Shown piece by piece: positions 13,454 through 25,800 of a stretch of 64,000 nucleotides of DNA. The notes under the pieces are model-generated. The model was not told the origin of the DNA, did not search any database, and saw only the letters and a program-made list of their open reading frames with translations. The position numbers were made by a program, and so were the translations under genes. Position 1 is the first letter of the stretch. Every line of letters begins with the position of its first letter. The stretch is from NCBI RefSeq assembly GCF_009389715.1, contig NC_052409.1, positions 4,267,775-4,331,774 on the forward strand, given 5' to 3'. This stretch comes from Phoenix dactylifera. Lineage: Eukaryota; Streptophyta; Magnoliopsida; Arecales; Arecaceae.

Positions 13454-13733
13454 TTATATATATATATATATATAAGAGAGAGAGGAAGAGAGTATTAATT
13501 GAGAGGTTAGAAGAGTGAGTTAATGTAGGCTTGTAAAAAGATGTAAAATAATATTAAGAGTTAAGAGTTACAAAAAAATAAGAATATTTTAGTCCAATAA
13601 ACAGTAGATAGAGAGACACTTGGAGGAGCCTCCCCTAGCTCCTCTCATGCTTCATCATGGATCTTCTTGTTTAATGGCTGGTCGGGGTTATATCTTTCGT
13701 GCGGAAGAACTGGCCTTTCTTCGCTCGAATTCA

Positions 13734-13837
13734 CCGTTGGATCGTCCACAGCACATCTCTCAAAGCGCTCCGAGTTCCGTCGCTCATTCGCCTACACATA
13801 TCTTAAATCATAACAGGACCGGTGGATGATCCAACGG
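13734..13837. repeat. 16-bp inverted repeat upstream of the C2-domain gene
   Basis: CCGTTGGATCGTCCAC at 13734-13749 and GTGGATGATCCAACGG at 13822-13837 are inverse complements with one mismatch. They lie about 75 bases upstream of the duplicated leader at 13911. This could be the remains of a small foldback element or a regulatory hairpin. Confidence 0.5.
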
Positions 13838-13910
13838 CGAAGACACCCCCGATCCGTTCCGAATGCATGATCCCCGGTTACATACTATACTGGACCGGAA
13901 CCCACCCCGC

Positions 13911-14110
13911 GCCGGTTTAAACCGCTTCATTTATTCCTTATTTAATCCCACCCCGCGTCCTCGTCGCTGCATACAAAAGGCGCGAGTGGAAGGAGGTGCG
14001 AGGGAAGAGAGCCGGTTTAAACCGCATTATTTTTATTCCTTATTTAATCCCACACCGCGTCCTCACCGCATATAGAAGAGACGACAGGAACGAGGTGCGA
14101 GGGAAGAGGA
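13911..14110 (+). promoter_or_regulatory. Tandem 100-bp duplication in promoter/leader of the C2 gene
   Basis: Units at 13911-14010 and 14011-14110 share GCCGGTTTAAACCGC at the start, TTATTCCTTATTTAATCCCA in the middle and GAGGTGCGAGGGAAGAG at the end. Each starts with the perfect 12-bp palindrome CGGTTTAAACCG and contains a TATA-like TATTTAAT. The ATG at 14156 follows 45 bases after the second unit, so the gene may have two equivalent start regions. Confidence 0.75.
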
Positions 14111-14155
14111 AAAAAAATTCCCGAGAAATAGATCAAGGAAAGAAGGAGAGGAAGG

Positions 14156-17100
14156 ATGGTCCAAGGGACGCTGGAGGTGCTTCTCGTCGGGGCGAAAGGT
14201 CTCGACGACTCCGATTTCCTCAGTACGTCTCCCTTCCTTCTCTGTTCTCCGATTCTTTTTCTTTTTTCTTTTTTCGTTTTTCTTTTTTCTCCTCGTGATC
14301 TTGATTCTTGGCAGGAGCTCTTCCACCGTTCTAAAGATCTATCAGTAGATTTTCTTGTTTTTTGTTTTTTTGTGAAGGGTGTTTAGGGTTGAGGGTTTTT
14401 TTTTCAAGAATTCTTATTGCTAGGGTTTTTGGTGGTGTTTGATCGAAGTTTATATGATCTATCGATGGCAGGAATTCTTTAGACGGTCAAAAGATCTCCG
14501 TAACAAGAGATTCTTGATCTTCTGCCATGCTTAGGGACGAGGATTTAATTTTGTTTGGAGATTCTTGTTTCTTGGGCTTTTGGTGATGTTTGAAGAAGTT
14601 CAAAAGATCTATGGGTCACAGGAATTCTTTAATCAGTTCTCGAGATTTCTATTCTTTTTTTGTACTTAAGGATGGGTATTTGAGTTTCTTTATGACTTCT
14701 TGATGCTCAGGTTTTGGTGATGTTCAACAATAATTTGCAAGATTTTATGAGATCTTGATTTAATTATTGTTTTGTTTCGATTTATTATGTGATATTTTAT
14801 TGTCTTGATCAGTATCTGCAATGTGGTTTAATTGGCCCTGCCCACTGGTAATGGTATGGCTACTTGAAAGTGACTGAAACTAGGAGTTTTGTTCTTGTAA
14901 CGTAGCAGCATCACGAGGATCTTAAGCTAGATTGAGAAATTCTTGCATTTACCATCAAAGCTTTCGTGGATGCAGTGCATGCTTGTTTTGAGTTCCATTC
15001 TATTGACTATTGATCTTGCAACATGTTAAAGGTCGGGAATGTTAATTCCAGAATAATGTAATTAATGTGATTTGGGTGTCTGCTTACTAAGTTAACAGGG
15101 ATTCACCTATTATATCTAGTGGTACTTATGAACTGATAGCTTTGATAATTCTGGAGCCCTAATTACCTTTTTGTTTTGGTGATAGTTCTTATCAAGATAG
15201 CCAAACTTCCTTTCTCTTGGAGATTTTATCCCATGTGATTCTTTGATGGTGATGATAATATATGTTACCACTTTGACTTATTTGATACTCATGATGGTTC
15301 ATCATTATGGACATCATAAGGTATCGTGTCATTAAACAAGGTTAGAAATATGGGACTAAATCCAATTGGATGAGTAGGGTGGCAACCTGGATTTTTTAAT
15401 AAGAGTTGTAGCACCAGGGTCTCTCTCTCCAAAGAGAAAGAAAAGAAAAGAAAATATGAAAAAACACTTCCATGCTTAAAGAATCATATCTCGTCCCTAT
15501 GTGTTGCAAGTTCGTTTTAAATTTTGTTTAAACTGATTAATAGAGTTATATTCAAATGAGCCCATATGACGAAGAGCATTGACTTTAGTGGGTTAAGATG
15601 ATTTAGATGGAGTTACAGTTGTTATATCTAAGGGTATGAGATTAAATGGCCAACAAATGCTTGAAAGTATCTGCGAAGGGGTAGTTGGATATATTGAACA
15701 GGAGTGTCGCCAAAAGTAGAGGTATCCTACAAGCAACATTTATCTCCCAATCTACGAGCATAATTATATACAATCACAAAAGAGTCACCATCCTGTACTA
15801 TTTGGCTAATGCATATGTTGAGTGCTCAAATGTTAGGGATTGTCAGTGTACAGTTATGATTTATATTCTAATGATTAAATACTTCATCATGTCCAAATCT
15901 TTTGGTATAAGCTTTCCAAAATCATTATACTCTAATTATTAATCTCTTCATCATGTCAAACATCATTGTCTAATAGTAGTAATCTCACATAGAACTATTT
16001 GAGATGACTAATAGTATGCTTGAATGTTAGTGAGATGACTGTCCCGAGTGTATTTGACCTCTGTTTTTCTATCCCTTTTGATTTAAGTAAAGAATGTCAG
16101 CTAGCATATTGATAGGATATCATTTTCTATGCATGTACTTATTTATTTCATGTGTTATTTCTGAATAGGTTATTGCATTTTGAAGTGGGACACGTGATTC
16201 ACGATTATTTTTCTTTGTTGTTGACTCTGTTGCTCTGCTTTTACACATCATGTTTGATGAATTCTTTTTGCAATTGCCAAGCAGGCAAAATGGATCCTTA
16301 TGCTATCCTCATATGTCGCACACAGGAGCAGAGAAGCAGTATTGCATCAGGTGCATGTCCAGTCTATGCAATATTGTTAGTTTATGCAGTATGTACATTA
16401 ATATGTTGTTTTTGCTATGTAGAATACTCTGAAATATGATGGCTTTGGTTTCAAGTTTGAGTAAGCTGTACAAACTCAATATATGACTTCTAGTTTAAGG
16501 CTCCTATAATCTGCCTATGTGCAATATGTTAGTGGATGGGGTAATTTATGGATGGATGGGATCCTTCAAAAGTTTGGGAAAGAAAAGTCAACAAAGGGCA
16601 TAACTTTCATGCTTTTGGGAAGAGGAGAGGCCCAAGTTTGGGGCTTTCTTTTCTTTTTCTTTTTCTTTTTTTTTCGTGTGGCAAGAGACATGGAGTCTTG
16701 GATATGAACAGACAAGGAGATGCTCAATAGTTGTTACTATGTTTTAGATATTAGATACATCATTGGAGTTACCCAAGCTGTCTTACTCTTTTGTGCATGT
16801 TATCATTTAATTGTTGTAGGTGCATCTGGAGGTTTGAAATTTCATGGTGCATGAATTATCCTTGCTATTTTGATTTTTTTCTTTCACTGAGAATTTTTAG
16901 GTGTGCGACATTTCATTAAGAAATATAACAAAGTGCATTTAAGAGCACGTAAAGTTAGAGTAAGCGACCAAGAATTTCAAAATTCTATAACAGTAAAAAA
17001 AGTGGTTTCATGTTTTGATGATTTTGGGATTTCAGAAGGCATTTATGCAACACTGTAAACATAGCGACTCAATTCATATAAAGTTGGCTACTTCTAGTTT

Positions 17101-20100
17101 AATCATATTTCTTTTTCTAATGCGTCAGAATAGCATTCATGTGTTCTGAATCAAACTATAAGGTGATTTAGCATCATGGGACACACGTTATGTGGCATAT
17201 AGATTTATTACATTTCTGATGGTTCTGCATCTATAGCAAGTACCTTGTTCTTCTAGATTTCCAAAATCAGCTCCTTTCTCTCATTGGTTTTAAATCAATA
17301 TTTTATTGATTAACTCCCTTGCCTTTGTTTACAATGAAGGTTGCAACCATTATATTCTGGATCTCGGCAAAACATGTACTTTATGATTGTACTGATCAAG
17401 GGTCTTAAATCATATTTCATGTTGATATGGAATTACTCTCCAATTTTAATTTCTTATGTTTGACTTCAAAGGTAGTCCAGTGCAACACTCTGCTACTACT
17501 TTGATAGCTGCTTTTGAAATTTGATTTCCAATTTTCTTTGTTTGTTCTTAAACATTTTGGATGGCATCTGAGTCAAATTTAAAATACAGTTCAGTTCTTA
17601 TCGTTGGAGAGCTCAAGAGGCTGCTTTGTTGAGTGCATGCCTCTAATAATCAGATACTTGATCCTGGAGGTACCCTGAAGGAGCATTTATTCATTGGTCT
17701 TGCTATCTATTATTTGTCAATTTTTCAGGTTGACATCCAACTCGGTGACACTAGATTTGATCTCTAGTTCTTTCAACTGATTCAAACTTGTCATACCCAG
17801 CATCCCAATTGAGAACCATACTTTAATTGAGAACCATACTTTGAGAACCATACTTTGTGGCAAACAATATATTTTCTTAATGGTGGAAATTTTAAGTTGA
17901 AGATCTTGGTTTGCCTATTTCTGAGTTATATCTGAATAATAGTGACCATGTGTGCAATAAATAGAATGCACCAGATGTCTCATGTATGAAAGTTCATTTG
18001 CTATTTTATAGAGTTAATACCACTATTTCTTTTGCCCGTCTACCAGAATTGGTTCAATGTTTCTTTTTCAGTCTGCATTGTCAATATCTTCACCCTCTTG
18101 CTTCCTTTTTTTCTGTTTTCTTTTCTTTCTTTTTTTACTGTGTTCGAGGTATGACTTGGTAATAGGTTTGTATGTGTATATTTTTATGTGTGTATTTGTT
18201 GGTGGTCTAGAATCCGGCCGTTGGATGTGACATACTAACTCTAAACTACTTATACACTAAAAATCATCTGATTTGGATACCCCTTACCTATTCATTGAGT
18301 GGTCAAAAAAATATGCATTGTTTTGTGTTAGTTAAAGTGTCTATTTTTTGACTATTTGATGCTAGGTTAGGAGTCTCTAAATCACATGATTTTTGGTGTG
18401 TAAGTAGCTTCGAGGTAGTAGATCACATCCAAGTTTTTAACAAACTTATGATATGTGAGAACTCATGATTTGTGACTTCAAGACTTCTTATTATTGAAAG
18501 AGACATTTTTTTCTAAATACACAATTAACACTTCTTTGTTGTTTCTGCATGTGCAATATGTAGTTACACAATTAACACTCCTCTTCATTTCTGCATATGC
18601 AATAAGTGGTTACAATTTGCATCTTCATTACTTGCAGTCACTATCCTTAAAATCTAGCTCTGGAAACACCAAGTGTTTTTTAAAGCAATCTTTCATTCTG
18701 CTGTAGAAATAAACAAGTTCCAAGAACAACCTAAAAGAAATATAGAAATTGCGAGCTTAAGTGCACATCGTAATGTATGCAGAATTGGTACACAACTAAT
18801 AAGATTTCTGACACTTTACCAACATCATTAAATACAAAAGAGCAAGTCTACTCTATTAACCGCTATGATGAATAAAAGAGAAGCATTAAGACATTCTGGG
18901 GCAGATTTTCAGTATCTCCATGTGGATTGCCACCAGTTATACTTTTTATTAAGACCTCACTATTATTCCTCTATACTGGGGCAAGCTTTATTTGGAGTGT
19001 CATGTCATTCGAAGTTGTTCGTGTGGAACCAGTTTTGTAAGGCTCGAGCTGCAATAAACTTTCAAATATTTATCTTACAGTATTACAATATTAGGTGTTT
19101 TATCAATGAGTGAAGTACAATATGTATTCTTTCTAACTTCCTTACTTGTCAAATGTTTGGGGTTGATTGATTCAGGTGCTGGGAGTGATCCTGAATGGAA
19201 TGAGACCTTTGTATTCACTCTCACTGACCATGTTTCGGAGCTCAGTATCAAGCTCATGGACAGTGATTCTGTTTCAAATGATGATTTTGTGGGAGAAGCA
19301 AAGTGAGTGTTTATCATGATCCATATTCCCAATATATATATCAAGAGATGATTGCAATAAGTGCAGTTGGGCATACTGAAATTTTTTTAACTTTTAATGG
19401 TCCTAAAACCTGTTTTTGTTATTATCATAGTCTTTGCTATGTTGAGTCATTATTGTGCATGCAATGATTAACAGAAACAGAACATATTCATTGACTGCTG
19501 TTTGCTCCAGATGATGTTGGCTTTCTGTTGGAATTTTTAGTTTTGATTCATTGTGCAATTTTCTAGGATTCTTCTTGAACCTCTGTTTATGGAAGGAAGC
19601 CTTCCGCCAACTGCTTATAATGTGGTCAAGGATCAGGAATATCGTGGAGAAATCAAAGTCGGTCTCACCTTCACTCTGACGGTATTTTATTCTCAATCAC
19701 TACCAAACTCATGAAATGCTGAGTCCTTTGGTAATTCACTTTACACTTGCAATGAAAGCGATACCTTTCAACTTCTTGAAAAATGGTTTGAGGTACCATT
19801 AGATAATAACAGTATAATTAATATTATAGTTGGTTAGTAGTTGCCTAAATTTTCAAATGAATATTAAAATACATAAACCACCCAATTTATGTAATTGCAA
19901 CCTTGCAAATCTCTTGTAGAATTTATATTGTAAAGGATATTCTAAAGTGTCATTGGGTAGATGATCTATAAACTGACTCTCTGAACATTATTCTCCATCA
20001 ATTTTCTGCATCTGCCTTCCTATCATTTTTCCTATCAATTTTCTAAAGTGTCCATCAGCCACAATTGCCAGGTTTTGAGACATTGTGAATGCGCCTAGTC

Positions 20101-21398
20101 ATCCCAAACCAGTATTTGGAACGTGCCTTGCTAACCTGGACCACGCCTCCACCCGCTAACCCAAACCAAGTTTAGGCTTCTCGAACCTTCCAAAGCCTTC
20201 TCCCTATCATGAGTTTGTTTTTTCAGAAAAACTTTAACATCGTAAATTTGTTGCTAATTCTTCTGCTTTTTTATGCTTTTAAACTTGCTTATGCTCATCA
20301 TATTAGCTATTTTTCTGGACCACATTTACCAAAATCACTAATAACTCCATTCTATGTTGCTCTTTATTTTTACGATGCTGACAGATGAAATGTCTTAGTA
20401 CCATATTCAAATGCTATTTAGGTGCTCCCGGTTCCTGTCATTATGATCCACATCCTCTTTGGACAATCAGAGATGAACGCAAGTACATGTTATCATATCT
20501 TATTAGGTGTCACACTTATTCTAGAATCACTAGTCTCGTTGGCAAGAAGCAATCATGGTCATTTGATAGATATACCTTTGCTTCACTCGCCTTGAAGAAG
20601 CTTTACGTTGCCTTTTCTTTATCTGATTTGTATAATATATAGAAAACTAGGCTATCTCATGGCCATTGATTTTGGTTGCAGCATTGCATAAATATACATT
20701 TTTCGTAAATTTTAATTCTATAATGTTTGATTTGTTCTGCACCTGTGGTTTCTTGGCATTTCAATCTTTATTTCCAAATATCAGTTTTTGTTGTTAAGAC
20801 CAGGAGCCCTTAAGCTTCAGTATGAACCCCAATATGGATGTGCCCGTATCTCTATGAAGATAGCTGTAATCTTTTGACTTACCCAGCCTCATTTATATTT
20901 TTCATTGGGCATTACTTGCGCGGTTAGTGATCATGTCCCATTTATATGAAACCAAAGCTAGGATTTTTATATTATGGATAATTATTATTGGACTAAAATA
21001 ATTTGAATGAGGACTGCTCAGAGAAAATTAATGACAGATCTCCGTGATTTCATTTGAAGCACTTTTTTTCTTTCTTAGATACTAGAATCACTTTCTAAAA
21101 ATTTTTAATTACTCAATGATGAATTGGAGTTTGGTTTGTATCATGTTTAGCAATAAAGGATCGCACTGTCCGTCAATCCATAACAAATAGAGCAACTGAA
21201 AATATGCAGTGTCTGAAGGGACTGAATTTTCAGCATGTATGGTCAACTTTTGTCATGTTATTCTTCATGGACCGTCAATTGCAGTGATTCTCCTTTGCCT
21301 GTCTTTTCTGAGGAAAAAAGTTCTCTTTGCAGGAGAGTTGTCGTGAGCACGGCTGCTGTGAAGAAGAAAATTACGGTGGATGGAGAGAATCTTCCTGA
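14156..21398 (+). CDS. ERG3: Small C2-domain protein, elicitor-responsive protein 3 type
   Basis: Single calcium-dependent phospholipid-binding C2 domain protein of 146 aa, like rice elicitor-responsive protein 3 (ERG3). Such proteins move between cytosol and membrane during defence or calcium signalling. Five exons: 14156-14222, 16285-16350, 19176-19302, 19567-19681 and 21333-21398, with phase consistent throughout. The start MVQGTLEVLLVGAKGL is the family N-terminus. Candidate Ca2+ ligands are the Asp residues in DDSDFLSKMDPY (17-28) and in MDSDSVSNDDF. The core motif SDPEWNETF is intact, and the domain closes with YRGEIKVGLTF. The last exon adds a short acidic tail ending NYGGWRESS. If the last intron is retained, translation stops at 19714 with a different 10-residue tail. 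Intron 2 (16351-19175) carries a hairpin MITE. Confidence 0.92.
18221..18432. mobile_element. Hairpin MITE in intron 2 of the C2 gene
   Basis: TTGGATGTGACATACTAACT at the left is matched in inverse complement by the right end, GATCACATCCAA. Pairing continues inward through ACACTAAAAATCATCTGAT and its partner ATCACATGATTTTTGGTGT, and again around GTCAAAAAAATA and TATTTTTTGAC. Nearly the whole 212 bases folds back on itself. No coding capacity. The target duplication was not resolved. Confidence 0.65.
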
Positions 21399-22374
21399 GA
21401 GGGGCTTCAGAACATATACTCTGTTTCAGTTGAAAGTTCATCTTTGTCATCAAGCAAGAAAGAATGTTGGATGATTTACTTAAATATGATTGCACTTTTT
21501 TTAACTTGTGCAACTGAAAATTTTCTTGGAAGTTTGTTTATTTTGCTATTAATAGTGGTTTGATGTTTTTCTTGAATCTCAGCCTTGATTCCATGCAGTG
21601 CAACTGCTCATGTGCTTATGGTAAAATAAGCTTTCGCCTGACAATTTCTAATGAAAAAAGGGGGTTATAAAGCGTTAACAGAAAAGTCTGATTATTTTAT
21701 TCTTCTTGTCTGACTTTGGATAGCCCAAGAAAGCTTTTCCTTACCTCATTATCCTTCTAGAATAAACTAATCTTATCATCATATGCGTAATATGATTTGT
21801 CGATGTAAGAAGAATGGACCAGTGGGCAGTGAGGTGTTACTTGGACTATGTGGCTATTATTTCAACAAATCCTATCATCATATGCATAATAAAAAAGAAG
21901 AATGCTGACTACGACGTGCACCTGATCGTTTGCTTTCTAAAATTTGATTCCTTCTACATATGGAGCTTACGGCAGTGGGTAACAATTCTTATATATCTCG
22001 GTTCCCACCTCGCAATCAAAGTATCAAGGACATAAATTGCTGCTTTATCATGCATTCATAGAAGAAAAATTGTAGTTGTTTGCATATTTTAGGTATTATT
22101 CGACATCTACAATGGTGAAACTCATAGCTTAGTTTTTCTTTTTTTGGTATCTTCGTTTGGTGCTCCTTTGTATCAAGCAAAGACTCCAATTTTTTCAGTT
22201 TCAGAGAGTTGGAAAGAAAAGATATAATTATCAGATTTCATGCAACGTCTTACTATAAAAAAGGGCATATTATCGCATTTCATTCAGCTTCTGGTATACA
22301 TCTTCCAGTGCGAAAAGAAGAACAAACATTACAGCTGTATCCAACTCCGGAAACTAACCGAAGACTGCTATAAA
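21399..22374. other. Intergenic between convergent C2 and CLE genes
   Basis: Presumed 3' UTRs of the C2 gene (from the left) and the CLE gene (from the right). AT-rich. No further gene, RNA or transposon recognised. Confidence 0.5.
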
Positions 22375-22644
22375 TCAATTGTGAAGTGGGTTTGGACCTT
22401 GAGGTACCCCTCTCTCAGACACTCCATAGTTGGAGCCAAAATCATCATCATCGTCGTTGATCACTTGAGATGGAGAAATCTTGGAGAAATAGCAAGTGGG
22501 TGATGGATACTCACCTTTCCGGCTCCTGTCCACGTCATTTTTCATACTTCTGAGGCCATGGCTGAAACTAGATGGTTGGCTCACCACAAGTAATATAAGA
22601 ATGAAGAAAGATATCGATGGCAGAGAGAACTTTACAAGCTTCAT
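22375..22644 (-). CDS. CLE: CLE family secreted signalling peptide precursor
   Basis: Intronless 89-aa precursor of a CLAVATA3/ESR-related (CLE) peptide hormone. CLE peptides are cleaved from secreted precursors and read by leucine-rich-repeat receptor kinases to control meristem and vascular cell fate. Residues 1-29 form a signal peptide, with a basic start (MKLVK) and a hydrophobic core ISFFILILLVV. The variable middle is followed by an acidic run of five Asp at 64-68. The 12-residue CLE motif is RGVPQGPNPLHN (78-89), directly before TGA. Pro4 and Pro7 (the usual hydroxylation sites), Gly6, Asn8, Leu10 and His11 are conserved. Gly2 and Gln5 are less common choices. The start ATG at 22644 is the only one giving a signal peptide directly. 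A (CT)n tract lies about 45 nt upstream in the leader. Confidence 0.9.
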   Translation of the reverse strand: MKLVKFSLPSISFFILILLVVSQPSSFSHGLRSMKNDVDRSRKGEYPSPTCYFSKISPSQVINDDDDDFGSNYGVSERGVPQGPNPLHN

Positions 22645-22684
22645 GGTGCTGGAGAATGACGTATAAAAAAGAGCAGCAAGTTTG

Positions 22685-22687
<3 letters not shown>

Positions 22688-22723
<36 letters not shown>
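22688..22723. repeat. (GA)n tract upstream of CLE
   Basis: About 18 GA units on the plus strand, so (CT)n on the CLE coding strand, starting roughly 45 nt upstream of the ATG. A further short GA tract follows at 22741-22752. It may be bound by GAGA-binding (BBR/BPC) factors. That is inference from the motif. Confidence 0.8.
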
Positions 22724-22725
<2 letters not shown>

Positions 22726-22843
22726 TGGATTTGAAGTTGGAGAGAGAGAGAGCAGGACGATGGGGAGTCTACTAATACGGGACCATCTCTCTGTAATGGT
22801 GAGAACGACAAGTTTCGTACCAAAATACCCTTGTGGATTCTTC

Positions 22844-22845
<2 letters not shown>

Positions 22846-22877
<32 letters not shown>
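22846..22877. repeat. (CT)n tract upstream of CLE
   Basis: About 16 CT units, in inverse orientation to the GA tract at 22688-22723. The two can pair as a long imperfect hairpin around the putative CLE promoter. Confidence 0.8.
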
Positions 22878-22879
<2 letters not shown>

Positions 22880-25800
22880 TTAGAACGCCAGGTTTTGTCA
22901 TTAGGTAATAATATATGGTCAGTAGCAAGGGAAGATAGGCTGATAGACCTTTTCATTAGACTACGATTGTTGGCTTTCTTGCCCATTTGCCAACATGCAT
23001 ATTATTGGTTGATTATTATAATTTCAAAACGGAAAATGATCATCTGCAAGCAAGATGCCATGGACCATGGACCAGCGACCTGCATATCATTATGATGTTT
23101 CTAGTGATTTGATTTGAAGTGCAGGTTAGATCTTTGTGAGCCAATCCAATGTGCTGAATTTTGCCAATAAAAGGTGGCGATTTGTAGAGAGCTCTTCTTC
23201 AAGAATTAGACCGATTGCAAGCTTCCTCGTGTGATTTAAATTGTGTACTCATGGTGAAAGGGTTGCCTCGAGCGACTTCACAAAGTCATTCTTTGGGGAG
23301 GTCAGCAGTCATGGAGTGTAGATATATCCATTACAATCCAAAATCAGAAAATATCCAAGCTTTAGCTGCAAAAATTTATCACTTCTGGTGTTTTGTTTTG
23401 GACTACAAGAGCAAATGGCCTGCTCATGGAACGTCACTCTAGGGAATCATTAAATTGGCCATCACTCGAGGGACAAGCCGATGTCATCATGGATTGCTAA
23501 TGAGTACAGGTAGATGGTTTGCATTATTCTACCAATAAATGCAGTACAGTGTGATACATCACGAGCACATGAGACCAGATAAAAAATGGCTATGATTCTG
23601 TTTGAGAGAGAGATTATCTGACGTATATCCTTAAGAGAGAGATTCTGTCAATTAGAAATTGTTGTTTTTGCTTACCAATTGGAGTTAGACTCTTCCAGTT
23701 CTCCCAGCCTAAATTGGTGCTCCCATGCACTTCTAAATTACGTCGAGGAAGAAATTACACCATACCTACTCTTTCATGCATGATATATATATATTTTTAA
23801 ATAACCATAAGAACCTCTCTTTCAGGTTCAGGAAATATTCTCCCTCAAGTAAATTCACATGATATCACCGAATATATAACTGACTAAGATGAACACTCAG
23901 GTGCTCCCCCATATATAATGAAATATTTGAGTTGCAATACTTGCACACGAGTCCAGATGCTACCAAGGTAAACAAACTACATTTGTCTCCAGCAATTATT
24001 CCTATAAACCACTTTACAATGATGTGGGCTACAAGAATGCACATTGAAAGCGATCGACCAAATCTATAGAGGCTACTAGATATCTTAGATTCGCCATCTG
24101 TGAGGAAGCAAGCAATAGATCCGAAACCGATGGACTGCCGGCGGCGGTTGGGCACTGGAGATATCCAAAAGTAGGCATTATAAATGGATATATAGATTTG
24201 CTATGCTGCAACGCATCATGACAAGGTAACGTTTGATGGGATGCACAAAAGCCATTGAAGCGACTTCAAGCCCCCCTCAAACCACATATCAAGTCAAGGC
24301 CAACTCCTTATAAATTCTTTTACCTTTTACTTCCATGAAACGGTATTAGGTAAACGATCATCATTTTGTCGCATACTATAAGCTATCTTATCACTCGATT
24401 AATTAATAGATGCATGAGCCGCATACAAATTTCTATCGAATTTGTTATGAAAATAAATGGTCCAAACTTAGTCATATATTGACTACATAGCGGAGAAGTC
24501 TGTTTTTTAAATGGAAGGGGTATATCCCTTTCTCTTCAAAGACGTCTTTTGCGGGATAAAACCGTGCGTTGGGAAGAGACTATGAAACTCTCTTTAAAGC
24601 AGACAATATCTCTGAGAAGAAGCAGTGGATACCTTCCGACCTCATCAAAATCAATTACAGATTACAGTTGGTAAGCCATCCACTGAAACGCTCTTTTCCA
24701 TGCTAAACTTTCAAAGTTACCTCATCGATGTGCTCTTTTCAACGGTTGAAAAAGTTCTAGTAAAAAAAAAAGGGCCAGCAACTGGAAAAATCTTTGTTAC
24801 ATTCAATAATGCCACACTTGTTTGGTGGCTCGGATGCGGACAGCCTATAAAGCTATAAGCCTATAACTTACAATGGAGGCCCGGCTTAGCTATCTCATCA
24901 TTATAGATGGAAACAGCATGTTTCCATTTTAAACTGTTGTATAACTTATAGCAGACGGCGTCTAGCTTCATATAAGCTCGTTCAGCATGATTTCAAGAAC
25001 CCATCAAGTCAGCCAGGGAAAGAAAAAAAAAAGCAAAAAATGAATTAATAATTTCTTTTTAGAAAATATGATAGCTGCGATAAAAAATATTCTTATGCAT
25101 GTATAACTGATGTGAAGTATGATTATAGGATGTTATAATGCGTATTTTATCAATTCTTTTGCTAATTGTTTGCTAGTTTAGCATTGCTCGAATCAGAAAT
25201 TGATAAGGATACAATGAACTTGGGAACAGTCAAACCTATCAAGCAACATTCATAAGTCAAACCTTCAGGCTGCTTACTTCCAAAAAAAAAAAAGACTAAG
25301 CCGATACAATGGCATTGTTTTCACACATCATTCCGACTGTAATCATTGGCATGCATGGTCTTGTGGGCTTTTCATTGATCTTTGATTCTCTCCTGATGAA
25401 GACGAACTCTGACTAAAAAAAGCCCAAAGCAGGAAAGGTTAAAAAGAGTTTGCCTATTCACGTACTTAAGACATCGATTAATGAAACGATTTTTTTTTTC
25501 TCAAGCTGAGAGGCTCATCGGTTCAATTGCTCCTCAAAATCTTGTGGGCTATTCATGAAGCCTATGCCATCTGTGCATCAAAAATGATGCCTTCTCGAAG
25601 GGCTTTAAGAGTTGTGCACGGAAGATTCCGTGCATGCATCCTGCCCATGAGCAGCTGTCATGGTATTAGGCCAGGAGGGCCATGCACGTTTAATTTCTTC
25701 ATTTAAATCAGATTATTTTTTTGGTACTCGGTACCACCCAACCAGATCATAAGATGGCTAATTAATGGCCAATTTATGCCGCATAGCCAAAGTTGTATTG

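Larger units (their letters stand above)
12711..13613. mobile_element. Outer MITE-like inverted-repeat element, split by a nested copy
   Basis: The left part (12711 to about 12830) begins CTCTCTATTATGGTAGGTTA and mirrors the left arm of the inner element at 12841. The right part (about 13475-13613) ends in the matching complementary sequence, with AAGAATATTTTAGTCCAATA. The two parts are therefore halves of one older copy interrupted at a (TA)n tract. Their sequence is more diverged from the family pattern than the inner copy, consistent with the outer copy being older. Confidence 0.6.

Noticed and set aside
22641-22986. N-terminal extension of the CLE frame upstream of 22644
   Set aside because: It reads through the (CT)n tract as Ser/Leu repeats. 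The internal Met at 22644 directly begins a proper signal peptide and gives a normal CLE precursor length.
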